Of a DNA stretch of 38,591 nucleotides, positions 15,309 to 22,792 are shown piece after piece. Under the pieces are notes generated by a model, which did not search any database, was not told the DNA's origin, and was given only the letters and a program-made list of their open reading frames with translations. Each line of letters begins with the position of its first letter. Within the stretch, counting starts at the first letter, position 1. This stretch comes from Aurantimonas coralicida (GTDB lineage: Bacteria > Pseudomonadota > Alphaproteobacteria > Rhizobiales > Rhizobiaceae), in contig DRFF01000069.1 in the NCBI GenBank assembly GCA_011050685.1, forward strand, positions 1 through 38,591. The letters are read 5' to 3'. A program made the translations under genes and the position numbers.

Positions 15309-16103
15309 ATGACGACGATGAACGCAGCAAGAACGACCAGCGGCATAGCCGAAACGAAAAGCGCGAAATGGCGGCGTGGCCTCCCCGCGTCGGCCGCTCT
15401 CGACTGGCTGCGTGCGGGCTGGCGCGATCTCACCGTGCAGCCGGGGCTGAGTCTCGCCTACGGCGTCGCTGTCCTTGCCGTGTCCCTTGTGATCGTCTGG
15501 GGGATGTTTCTCCTCGGATGGGATGTCGTGCTGTTTCCAGCGCTCGCCGGCTTCATGATCGTCGGCCCGCTACTGGCGGTGGGCCTCTACGAGAAAAGCC
15601 GGTTCGCTGCGAGGCACGAGGCCGTGACGATGCGGCAAATGCTGTTCGTCAAGGCGAGATCCGGCGGGCAAATTCTCTTCGTCGGCGTGCTTCTGTGCCT
15701 GTTGATGCTGGTGTGGATGCGCGCCGCTGTCATCATCTACGCACTGTTCTTCGGCTATCGCCCCTTCCCCGGATTCGAGAACATTGCCGCCGTGTTGTTC
15801 ACCAGCTGGACCGGATGGGCGATGCTGATCACCGGCGTCATCGTCGGCGGTCTCTTCGCCGCCTTCTCCTTCGCGATCAGCGCATTCTCGGTCCCGATGC
15901 TGCTGGACGAGAAGAGCGACGCCTTTACCGCAATGGGAACCAGCATGGCGCTGGTCTGGAACAACCTGCCGGTCATGCTCGCCTGGGGCGCGATCGTCGT
16001 CGCCCTGTTCCTGGCATCCGCCTTGACCGGTTTGCTTGGGCTGATCGTCGTGTTTCCGCTCCTCGGACACGCCACCTGGCACGCCTATGATGCCATCCGA
16101 TGA
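15309..16103 (+). CDS. DUF2189 family integral membrane protein
   Basis: This 264-residue protein has an N-terminal cytosolic segment and about six hydrophobic helices: LSLAYGVAVLAVSLVIVWGMFLL, VVLFPALAGFMIVGPLLAVGLYE, ILFVGVLLCLLMLVWMRAAVIIYALFF, an alanine/glycine-rich helix near 178-200, and a C-terminal pair. The sequence DWLRAGWRDL followed by GPLLAVGLYEKSR is the hallmark of the DUF2189 family, often annotated as a cytochrome c oxidase-associated membrane protein because of its frequent position by oxidase genes. No catalytic residues are recognisable. A role in cbb3 assembly or regulation is inferred only from position. Confidence 0.8.
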   Translation: MTTMNAARTTSGIAETKSAKWRRGLPASAALDWLRAGWRDLTVQPGLSLAYGVAVLAVSLVIVWGMFLLGWDVVLFPALAGFMIVGPLLAVGLYEKSRFAARHEAVTMRQMLFVKARSGGQILFVGVLLCLLMLVWMRAAVIIYALFFGYRPFPGFENIAAVLFTSWTGWAMLITGVIVGGLFAAFSFAISAFSVPMLLDEKSDAFTAMGTSMALVWNNLPVMLAWGAIVVALFLASALTGLLGLIVVFPLLGHATWHAYDAIR

Positions 16104-16169
16104 GGAACGCACGCGTCACGGCATCCGGCACTGCTGCCGAAAGAAGCTGATCCACGAGGGAGGACTGAG

Positions 16170-16856
16170 ATGACCGAGGAGAACGATCAGCCGGGGGAAT
16201 TCGCCTCACCGCCCTGTTTTGCCCATGAGCTGCGGGAAACCCCGGAGGGCTTTGTCGCGGGCGATGCGGCGGCCGCGGCCGACCTCGCGCGCTGGCGCAA
16301 GGCCGAGCGCGAGCGGCTGATCGCGATGCGCCTGGCGACGGCCGTCGACGAGCGCAGCCGCGTCGCCGATGAGGTCGCCGCCGAGCTCGACGGGCTGGTC
16401 GATGTGCGGCCCGGGCTCGTCGTCAGCCTCTATTGGCCGATCCGGGGCGAACTCAACCTGTTGCCCTGGATGCGTTCCATGCATGAACGCGGCGCCCAAA
16501 TCGGCTTGCCGGTAGTGGTGGCCAAGGGCCAGCCGCTGATCTTCCGGCGATGGACCCCGGAGGGACAGATGGCGCGCGGCGTCTGGAACATCCCGATCCC
16601 CGCCGACGGTGAGGAACTGACGCCCGACGTGGTGCTGTCGCCGGTGGTCGGCTTCGACGCCCAGTGCTACCGGCTCGGCTACGGCGGCGGTTTTTACGAC
16701 CGCACGCTGGCAGCGCAGCCGCGAAAACCGCTGGTGATCGGCGTCGGCCTGCCGACGATGCGGATCGCAACGATCTATCCGCAGCCCTACGACATCCCCA
16801 TGGATGTGATCGTCACCGGAAAAGGCCGGATCAGCCGGCCCGAGACGCGTGGATGA
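16170..16856 (+). CDS. 5-Formyltetrahydrofolate cyclo-ligase family protein
   Basis: This 228-residue protein matches the 5-FCL/YgfA family, which converts 5-formyl-THF to 5,10-methenyl-THF with ATP. The conserved substrate/Mg-ATP loop YRLGYGGGFYDRTLA is present at ~169-183, preceded by PDVVLSPVVGFD. The basic RKAERERLIAMR segment corresponds to the family N-terminus. It carries an extra ~40-residue N-terminal leader (including SPPCFAHEL) relative to the compact ~190-residue enzymes. A GGGAGGA ribosome site precedes the ATG. Its stop overlaps the start of the next gene (ATGA at 16853-16856), implying a two-gene operon. Confidence 0.85.
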   Translation: MTEENDQPGEFASPPCFAHELRETPEGFVAGDAAAAADLARWRKAERERLIAMRLATAVDERSRVADEVAAELDGLVDVRPGLVVSLYWPIRGELNLLPWMRSMHERGAQIGLPVVVAKGQPLIFRRWTPEGQMARGVWNIPIPADGEELTPDVVLSPVVGFDAQCYRLGYGGGFYDRTLAAQPRKPLVIGVGLPTMRIATIYPQPYDIPMDVIVTGKGRISRPETRG

Positions 16857-17209
16857 CCAGCCTCTGGCTGCGGCGGGCCTATGACACGCCGGGCCGGTCG
16901 GACGGCCAGCGTGTCCTGGTCGATCGCCTGTGGCCGCGCGGGGTCTCCAAGGATGCCTTGAAGCTCAATGACTGGGCAAAAGACATCGCGCCAAGCGAGG
17001 CCTTGCGCGATTGGTTCGGCCACGACGCCGCCAGATGGGACGAATTCAGACGGCGCTACGCCAAGGAACTCGACGCCAACCCCGAGGCCGTGCAGGCGTT
17101 GCGTGATCGCCTCGCCAAGGGCCGCGTGACGCTCGTCTACGCTGCGAGGGACACGGCCCACAACAACGCCGCCGCACTGAAGGCGTATCTGGAAAAGCGC
17201 ACCGAATGA
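16853..17209 (+). CDS. DUF488 family protein (YeaO-like)
   Basis: This 118-residue protein matches the short DUF488 class: LRRAYDTPG at the start, then RVLVDRLWPRGVSK, the DWAKDIAPSEALRDWFGHD motif and VTLVYAARDTAHNNAAALKAYL at the end. These sequence blocks are highly conserved, but the biochemical function is not established. The start is fixed by the ATGA overlap with the cyclo-ligase gene. No signal peptide or membrane segment is seen. The following 146 bases up to the convergent Rnk-like gene hold nothing recognisable. Confidence 0.88.
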   Translation: MTSLWLRRAYDTPGRSDGQRVLVDRLWPRGVSKDALKLNDWAKDIAPSEALRDWFGHDAARWDEFRRRYAKELDANPEAVQALRDRLAKGRVTLVYAARDTAHNNAAALKAYLEKRTE

Positions 17210-17355
17210 TCGTATCGGACGGCGCTTTGCCAGGCACCGGATTGGACAGTGGTCGTCGCTAGAACATCGCAAGCTTCGCGACTGAGGACCGAAGCCATGA
17301 GGGTCCACTGCCGCGGGTTCTGCGCGGTCAATTTGGGCATCATCGGCGAAAGCCG

Positions 17356-17904
17356 TCAAGCAGCGGAAGGATCTGGATCATCCGTGCCCGGCTGCTGTCC
17401 CTTTACTTTGCTCTTAGCGCGTTCGAAGGGAATGATCGTGCCGGAGTCAGGGAGGAGATCCCGGTGGTCAGGGCAGATATGCGCCGGACTGGCGATCGAC
17501 CCGACGTGGCGTGCTGCCTCCGGCTGGTAGGCGACCCTCTCGACCGATACGGTCACCTCAAAGCCATTGGAGCCGATGTAGACGCACCTGTCTCCGACCG
17601 ACATTCCCAATAGAACCAAGCCCAATGGCGTGGTGATCGGGAGTGTCATGCCGACGACTTCCCATTCCCCGTCATCGACAACAACCCGTGTCTCCATTGT
17701 TCCCGCTCCCCGGCGATAGACGACCCGGCTGTTGAGCGTCACGACATCCGGGGAGATGTCCTTGCCAAAGACCACGACGGAATTCCGCAATTTGTGCCGC
17801 AGCGCCGGCACCATGCTGTCTCCGTCCGCCAGCGCACGTGATAATTTCGCTTGAAGAATGGTGTAGTCGCGACCGGTCAACAGACATGCGTGATTGATGG
17901 ACAT
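17356..17904 (-). CDS. Rnk-like protein with GreA/GreB C-terminal domain (copy 1)
   Basis: This 182-residue protein has an N-terminal helical segment (LTGRDYTILQAKLSRAL, then RHKLRNSVVVF) and a GreA/GreB C-terminal FKBP-like domain (~residues 50-125: VTLNSRVVYRRG, then TLPITTPLGLVLLGMSVGDRC). This resembles Rnk, the regulator of nucleoside diphosphate kinase that binds RNA polymerase near the secondary channel. It carries a longer, less conserved C-terminal tail with a CPDH motif that typical Rnk lacks. The coiled-coil acidic tip of true Gre factors is absent. It lies 143 bases downstream of a second Rnk-like gene on the same strand. Confidence 0.75.
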   Translation of the reverse strand: MSINHACLLTGRDYTILQAKLSRALADGDSMVPALRHKLRNSVVVFGKDISPDVVTLNSRVVYRRGAGTMETRVVVDDGEWEVVGMTLPITTPLGLVLLGMSVGDRCVYIGSNGFEVTVSVERVAYQPEAARHVGSIASPAHICPDHRDLLPDSGTIIPFERAKSKVKGQQPGTDDPDPSAA

Positions 17905-18047
17905 GAATTGCTCCAGTGAAGCGGATTACCGCTCCGATCGAAACGCCAAAGGATTCAAAACCCGCTCGGCTTGGCGTGTGACCGCGTCCAGCCGAACTCA
18001 GGACCCAGCGAGCAGGAGACCCGCCCTGTGAATCACGAGGTGTCGAA

Positions 18048-18539
18048 TCATCCGACCTCGTCGCCCTCCGCTGCCAATTCGCGATCACGTGAGAGCCGGC
18101 GCGGGGTGGTCGGCCTCGCGATTGGATCGGCAGTCCTGTCGGGCTGCTTGACCGACAGGACCGTCAGCTGATGACGACGGCCATCGCGAGCCGACCACGT
18201 GATGGACTGACCTTCGGTCAACCCGATCAAGGCGGCGCCGATCGGGGTCAAGATCGAAACCTTGCCCTGGGCAATATCTGCCTCGACCGGAAAGACGAGC
18301 GTCACCTGCCGCTGCTGGCCGTCGTCGGACCGATATTCAAGTGTCGAGCCCATCCGCGCGGTGTTGGGGCGCATAGATCGATCGGAGACGACCCTGGCCC
18401 GGTCGAGCTCCGACAGCAGTTCCTCGGCCACATCCGGGATGCGCTCCAGCATCGCAGACGCAAGCTTGCTCAGGCGCTCATGGTCACTCTGGCTGACCGT
18501 TATCTTCGGTAAACGTTGATTTTTGAAGGGACGACGCAT
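18048..18539 (-). CDS. rnk: Nucleoside diphosphate kinase regulator (Rnk family, copy 2)
   Basis: This 163-residue protein begins MRRPFKNQRLPKITVSQSDHERLSKLA, the usual start of Rnk, with a short helical hairpin followed by a GreA/B C-terminal domain (MGSTLEYRSDDGQQRQVTLVFP, then VSILTPIGAALIGLTEGQSITW, and a terminal RHQLTVLSV strand). The frame extends upstream to 18596, but ATG 18539 gives the expected N-terminus. Rnk-type proteins bind RNA polymerase and modulate transcription. The C-terminal ~25 residues after the domain are basic and low-complexity. It is a tandem paralogue of the preceding entry, clearly diverged. Confidence 0.82.
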   Translation of the reverse strand: MRRPFKNQRLPKITVSQSDHERLSKLASAMLERIPDVAEELLSELDRARVVSDRSMRPNTARMGSTLEYRSDDGQQRQVTLVFPVEADIAQGKVSILTPIGAALIGLTEGQSITWSARDGRRHQLTVLSVKQPDRTADPIARPTTPRRLSRDRELAAEGDEVG

Positions 18540-19344
18540 GACGATGCTCTCGCTTAACCCACGGATTACGAACGCCGCGGTCTTCCCCCGACGCAACCAA
18601 CCCTGAAATATCGGAAAGTAAATCCACCCTGCACGTCTGCCGAGCTATGCCCGACAGCGGCTCAAGCTTACGATGGATTTTGATATGACCGTCTCACCCC
18701 AGTCTCTGGTCGATGTACGACCGAGCTGGGTCTAGGATCCTGCGACCAGGAGATCCCAGTCCTTGATCAGTTCGCGGTGGTCGGTCAGATTCGTCATGCA
18801 ACACATCTGGGTCTTTTAATCGAAGCTGTCAAGGTAGCTACCGGTCGGCCTCATGCTCGTGCTTGACTTCCAGAAATATTTGGCCAATCTCTCGACGCAT
18901 GATTACTTATTTGCCTTGCACTCCGCGAGAGCCAAAGCGCCTCAAAGCGGGATCGTAACCTGGACGCGCCCGAAGCCCTAGCTTCGCGTCCGGGTAAGCT
19001 AGGCATTTTCCACCATCACACTCGTCCATGTCTGTCTCGTTCCGGACGTCGTGCGTTTTCCGCCGGCGGCCCTGACGGCGGGAGCCAGTAATGCTGCAGT
19101 TCACTTGTTTATCGGCGGACGTCATCCGCCGGGGTGGCATCGCATTTTGTTTGCGGACGGCGGCAATGACTCGTCCCGTCGTTCGACGCGAAAGTCACGG
19201 CCCAGTCGCCGCCGTTTCCTCGGCGTTCAACCAGATCAACCAGCTTCGTGCTGGCAACGCCCCAACCCTTATAGGCGGCTGGAAGCCAACATTATGGGGA
19301 ATCGACGCGTCCTGTACGCGCGGTAACGGCGGGAGTATCGACAG
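18540..19344. other. Non-coding stretch with a complex hairpin region
   Basis: About 800 bases contain no ORF with family-like sequence; the open frames here look random and lack ribosome sites. At 18962-19003 several inverted repeats overlap. CGAAGC-CCTA-GCTTCG (18971-18986) is extended by GGACG (18962-18966)/CGTCC (18987-18991). An exclusive alternative is CCTAGCTT (18977-18984)/AAGCTAGG (18996-19003). These could belong to a small RNA or a decayed terminator. The Nudix gene start at 19345 is preceded by a GGGAG-like site about 10 bases upstream. Confidence 0.5.
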
Positions 19345-19860
19345 ATGAACCGCCACGTCCGCAGTCCCGCGAATGATCGCCGCAGTCTGGATCAGACACC
19401 TCAGAAACAATACGGAGCGATCCCGTACCGCTTTACGCCGGATGGGGATCTTCAGGTGCTTTTGATAACATCCCGGGACACTGGACGATGGGTCATCCCC
19501 AAAGGCTGGCCCATGCAGTGGTTTTCGGCGGCCGAGGCTGCGGCACAGGAAGCTTTCGAGGAGGCGGGCGTCGAGGGTGACATCGAACAGAGGGCGATCG
19601 GATCCTTCGAATATCTGAAGCGGCTGAAGTGCGGAAGATGCGTGGTCTGCCAGGTCACGGTCTACCCCTTGCATGTCAGGGATGAGCTGGCAGATTGGCC
19701 GGAGCGACAGCAGCGATTGCGATCCTGGGTGGCGCCGCAAGTTGCCGCCGACTGTGTCGAGGAAGTGGGTCTGGCCGCTCTTATCCGGGCTATGGACGAG
19801 TGGCTGGCCGGCGCGGACAACGATGAGACATTGCTACGACCATTATGGCTGTCGTCATGA
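19345..19860 (+). CDS. Nudix hydrolase
   Basis: This 171-residue protein contains the Nudix box in PKGWPMQWFSAAEAAAQEAFEEAGVEG (residues ~52-78). It keeps the catalytic QEAFEEAGV core, in which Q replaces the usual Arg of REUXEEXGU. The framing QYGAIPYRFTPDGDLQVLLITSRDTGRWVIPKGWP is typical of the diphosphoinositol polyphosphate/Ap4A-type subgroup common in alphaproteobacteria. The substrate cannot be assigned from sequence. It is monocistronic as far as can be seen, and convergent with nsrR, whose stop lies 60 bases further on. Confidence 0.85.
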   Translation: MNRHVRSPANDRRSLDQTPQKQYGAIPYRFTPDGDLQVLLITSRDTGRWVIPKGWPMQWFSAAEAAAQEAFEEAGVEGDIEQRAIGSFEYLKRLKCGRCVVCQVTVYPLHVRDELADWPERQQRLRSWVAPQVAADCVEEVGLAALIRAMDEWLAGADNDETLLRPLWLSS

Positions 19861-19920
19861 GTGTCGGGATGGACTGATGGCCATCCGATAACAGGAGTTT
19901 TGGGATGAGCACGGCGCCCG

Positions 19921-20406
19921 CTACCCCGGGACAGCGGTTGCGGGCGCGGCCTTGCCCGGACCGCCCGGGCCGGCCGGAAGCCCGAGGATATCCTGGAGCG
20001 GCGTGCGAGCGACGACGAGATCGGCGAGCGTGAAGCGGTCGAGAACCGCGAGATAGGCGTCGAGCGCCTCTGCCAAAGCGCCCCGCAACCGGCAGGGGCC
20101 GGTGATGACGCAGCGATTGCGGGTCGGATCGAAGCACTCGACGAGACGGAAATCATCCTCCGTCGCCCGGACCACATCGCCGATGACGATGCTGGCGGGA
20201 TCGGTCCTGAGCCGGAGGCCGCCTCCCCGCCCCCTGACGGTTTCGACGAAACCGCCCCGTCCAAGTTCCTGGGCAATCTTCATCAGGTGGTTGCGCGAGA
20301 TCCCATAGGCCTCGGCGACCTCCTGGATGGTCGCCAGCGCATCCGGCTTCACCGCCAGATACATCAAGAGCCGCAAGGCGTAGTCCGTATACATGGTCAG
20401 GCGCAC
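19921..20406 (-). CDS. nsrR: Rrf2-family NO-sensing repressor NsrR
   Basis: This 161-residue Rrf2 protein has an N-terminal winged helix-turn-helix (MRLTMYTDYALRLLMYLAV, ISRNHLMKIAQELGRGGFVETVRGRGGGLRL) and three cysteines at 91, 99 and 105 (VECFDPTRNRC...TGPC). These cysteines are the iron-sulfur ligands of NsrR-type regulators; D8, a ligand position in characterised NsrR, is also kept. NsrR represses nitrosative stress and denitrification genes, and nitric oxide damages its cluster to relieve repression. It is divergent from nnrU/nnrS, with NsrR-box-like palindromes in the intergenic region. A low-complexity Pro/Gly/Ala tail follows residue ~143. Confidence 0.88.
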   Translation of the reverse strand: MRLTMYTDYALRLLMYLAVKPDALATIQEVAEAYGISRNHLMKIAQELGRGGFVETVRGRGGGLRLRTDPASIVIGDVVRATEDDFRLVECFDPTRNRCVITGPCRLRGALAEALDAYLAVLDRFTLADLVVARTPLQDILGLPAGPGGPGKAAPATAVPG

Positions 20407-20418
20407 GGGAATTCTCCA

Positions 20419-20443
20419 AAAGATGCATGTACGGTATTGCTTT
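20419..20443. promoter_or_regulatory. Degenerate NsrR-type site near the nsrR start
   Basis: The left half AAAGATGCAT (20419-20428) matches the NsrR half-site well; the right half (TTGCTTT ending at 20443) is poor. It lies 13 bases upstream of the nsrR start codon, so it could serve autoregulation. Confidence 0.35.
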
Positions 20444-20469
20444 AATCGCGGCGGCGCAATATCCTTTGA

Positions 20470-20494
20470 AAAGATGGATTGTCAGAGCATCTTT
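20470..20494. promoter_or_regulatory. NsrR/Rrf2-type palindromic operator, nsrR-nnr intergenic
   Basis: AAAGAT (20470-20475) and ATCTTT (20489-20494) are perfect arms around 13 bases; with flanking bases the arms extend to AAAAGATG/CATCTTTT. The inner 23 bases (20471-20493) fit the 11-1-11 NsrR box with most conserved positions kept (AAGATG-ATT and GCATCTT). It is 64 bases from the nsrR start and 127 bases before the 55-residue ORF at 20622, and could control both directions. The following part up to 20621 shows no other recognisable site. Confidence 0.65.
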
Positions 20495-20621
20495 TGAAAT
20501 CGACCACGGCGTCAGCAGCCGGACCAACGCCCCCCCCCTCGGGAAAGGCGACCCCCCGCTAGGAGCGACTTGTCATCGGCCCCGTGGATGGCACCCGCGT
20601 CGCGGAAATGAGGACGAAGCG

Positions 20622-20789
20622 ATGAGATTTCTGCACATCCTGCTGGACGTATTTCTCTTTCCCGGCAATCTCATGCTCCGCAAATGCGGCATCAGCATCG
20701 AGGAGGACGGTGGCCTGTTCCGGTCCTTCGTCAATATGTGTGTCTGGGGCGCCGCCAGCCTGGCCGTGGCGATGTATATCTTCCTGTAA
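20622..20789 (+). CDS. Small membrane protein, first gene of nnr unit (unknown function)
   Basis: This 55-residue ORF starts at ATG 20622 with a GAGGACGA purine-rich ribosome site. It has a hydrophobic N-terminal amphipathic segment (MRFLHILLDVFLFPGNLMLRKCG) and a C-terminal membrane helix (FVNMCVWGAASLAVAMYIFL), joined by an acidic turn (ISIEEDGG). Codon choice and a clean frame up to 12 bases before nnrU suggest a real gene. I do not recognise the family. Its position just after an NsrR-type operator and before nnrU/nnrS suggests a role in the NO response. Confidence 0.6.
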   Translation: MRFLHILLDVFLFPGNLMLRKCGISIEEDGGLFRSFVNMCVWGAASLAVAMYIFL

Positions 20790-20800
20790 AAGCGGCCGCC

Positions 20801-21496
20801 GTGGTTCAGTTCGCCCTCGCCTATGTCCTGTTCATGACCGCCCATCTCGTGCCAGCGGCGCCGCATCTGCGCGGCTTCGCCGTCCGCGCGCTCGGGCGCC
20901 GGGCCTATCTCGTCCTCTACTCCCTCGCTTCCCTTCTCCTGCTGGTCTGGCTGATTGCCGCCGCACGCTCGGCGCCGACGCTGTTTCTGTGGCCGCTAAC
21001 GCCTGAATTGGTGCTGGTTCCGCTGATCGCCATGCCGTTCGCCTTCACCCTTGTCGTCGCCGGGCTGCTCCAGCCCAATCCGCTGTCGGTGTCATGGCGA
21101 GGCGGCGTGTTCGACCCGGCCCGGCCGGGCATCGTCGCCGTGACCCGTCATCCGGTGCTTTGGGGTTTCCTGCTCTGGGCGCTGTCGCATGTTACAGTGA
21201 ACGGCGACATGGTCTCGGTCGCGTTGTTCGGCGGGCTGGCGCTCTACGCTGTGGCCGGGTTCGGCCTCGCCGACAAGCGGGCGAAATCCCGGCTCGGACC
21301 CGATCGATGGAGCACCTTGGCTGCGCGCACATCGATCATCCCCTTCGCCGCCATTCTGAACGGCCGGGCCCGTCTATCTCCCGACATGTCGACGCTCGCC
21401 GGAATTCTCGGCGGACTGGCGCTCTATGTTGCGTTTCTCGCCGGCGGCCATTTCTGGCTCTTCGGCGTCGACCCGCTCGTCTTCCTGAACCCCTGA
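20801..21496 (+). CDS. nnrU: NnrU family membrane protein
   Basis: This 231-residue polytopic protein starts at GTG 20801 (VVQFALAYVLFMTAHLVPAAPHLRG). The frame is open upstream, but that part overlaps the small preceding gene. It has about six membrane helices and the NnrU signatures: the N-terminal HLVPAAPHLR, LQPNPLSVSWRG, and GIVAVTRHPVLWGFLLWALSHVTVNGD. The RHP...W..LWA..H pattern resembles isoprenylcysteine methyltransferase-like membrane proteins related to NnrU. NnrU was first described next to nitrite/NO reductase genes and is needed for nitric oxide metabolism, mechanism unknown. It precedes nnrS by 13 bases. Confidence 0.85.
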   Translation: MVQFALAYVLFMTAHLVPAAPHLRGFAVRALGRRAYLVLYSLASLLLLVWLIAAARSAPTLFLWPLTPELVLVPLIAMPFAFTLVVAGLLQPNPLSVSWRGGVFDPARPGIVAVTRHPVLWGFLLWALSHVTVNGDMVSVALFGGLALYAVAGFGLADKRAKSRLGPDRWSTLAARTSIIPFAAILNGRARLSPDMSTLAGILGGLALYVAFLAGGHFWLFGVDPLVFLNP

Positions 21497-21509
21497 CCGA
21501 GGTCGCCCG

Positions 21510-22697
21510 ATGTCGATGCCGCCGCTTCTCAGTTACGGTTTCCGCCCGTTCTTTCTGCTGGCGGCCCTATGGGGCGGGGCGGCGGTGCCGTTGTGGCTCC
21601 TCGCCTATCGCGGCTCGATTCACATTTCAAATGCCTATGGCGACCTTGCCTGGCACGCGCACGAGCTGATCTTCGGCTATGCCGCGGCCGTGATCTGCGG
21701 CTTCCTCTTCACCGCCATCCCCAACTGGACCGGGCGCTTTCCGGTCAAGGGTGGGCCGCTCCTGTTTCTGATCGTGATCTGGGTGCTCGGCCGCCTCGCC
21801 ATGCTCGGCGCCGATTGGATCGGCCTCGCGGCCGCCGCCGTGATCGATGTCCTGTTTCTGGTCGCGGTGATCGGCTTCGCCGCCCGCGAGATCATCGCCG
21901 GCAGCAATTGGCGGAACCTGCGCGTGCTGGTGCTGGTGGCGGCGCTACTCGCGGGGAATATCCTCTTCCATGTCGCGATTCTGCGTGGCGATCCGACCGA
22001 TCTCGCGCTGCGTCTCTCGATCGCCGCGCTGATCGCGCTGATCACGCTGGTCGGCGGCAGAGTGACCCCGAGCTTCACCCGCAACTGGCTGGTCAAGCGC
22101 GCCAAGCCGCTTCCTTCGTCTTTCGGGAAGCTAGACGCCCTCGCCATCGGCGCGACCGTGGTGGCGCTGCTCGCCTGGGTCGTCGCTCCCGAGGCGATCG
22201 TCACCGCCGGGCTGGCGCTGCTGGCCGCTACGCTGCTCGTCATCCGTCTCGTTCGATGGCGCGGCTGGCCGACCTGGCGCGAGCCGATCCTCGCCATTAT
22301 GCACATCGCCTACACTTTTGTTCCGGCGGGATTCCTCTTGCTCGGCGCCAGCGTCGCCTGGCCGGACGTGGTGCCGGCAAGCGCCGTCATCCACAGTTGG
22401 ACGATCGGCGCGATCGGCACGATGACGCTCGCGGTGATGACCCGCGCGAGCCTTGGCCACACCGGCCGGGCGCTCAAGGCCTCGCCTGCGACGGTCGCCC
22501 TCTACGCCGCCATGCTCATCGCCGCGCTGGCGCGCATCGCCGCGGCGCTTGCGCCGGAATTCGCACTGCCGCTTCTCAGTCTCGCGGGCGCCGGCTGGAG
22601 TATCGCCTTGCTCGGCTTCGCCGTCGTCTACGGGCCGATGTTGGCGGCGGCACGGCCGCGCCGGGTGAAAGCCGAAACGTCACCGGCCGTTCGATAA
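21510..22697 (+). CDS. nnrS: NnrS family heme/copper membrane protein
   Basis: This 395-residue protein has about 12 hydrophobic helices and the NnrS signatures: SYGFRPFFLLAALWGGAAVPLWLL at the start, DLAWHAHELIFGYAAAVICGFLFTAIPNWTGR, GGRVTPSFTRNWL, and HSWTIGAIGTMTLAVMTRASLGHTGRAL near residue 290. Conserved histidines in WHAHE, the HIAYTFVPAG segment, HSWTIG and LGHTGR fit the heme- and copper-containing membrane protein described as NnrS, which helps cells withstand nitric oxide. It is the last gene of the nnr unit, after nnrU, and is convergent with the transpeptidase gene at 22793. Confidence 0.93.
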   Translation: MSMPPLLSYGFRPFFLLAALWGGAAVPLWLLAYRGSIHISNAYGDLAWHAHELIFGYAAAVICGFLFTAIPNWTGRFPVKGGPLLFLIVIWVLGRLAMLGADWIGLAAAAVIDVLFLVAVIGFAAREIIAGSNWRNLRVLVLVAALLAGNILFHVAILRGDPTDLALRLSIAALIALITLVGGRVTPSFTRNWLVKRAKPLPSSFGKLDALAIGATVVALLAWVVAPEAIVTAGLALLAATLLVIRLVRWRGWPTWREPILAIMHIAYTFVPAGFLLLGASVAWPDVVPASAVIHSWTIGAIGTMTLAVMTRASLGHTGRALKASPATVALYAAMLIAALARIAAALAPEFALPLLSLAGAGWSIALLGFAVVYGPMLAAARPRRVKAETSPAVR

Positions 22698-22792
22698 TCC
22701 AGCGGTGCGTCGGAAGGATCTTGCCGCAACGCGATGCGCCAAGGATAGATTTCCGGCGATGCCAGCGGGAACGACGTCTTGAGGCTAGACCT

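Noticed and set aside
18907-19326. Short ORFs on both strands in the 18.5-19.3 kb gap
   Set aside because: No ribosome site, no coherent hydrophobic or domain pattern, and overlapping frames on both strands look random.
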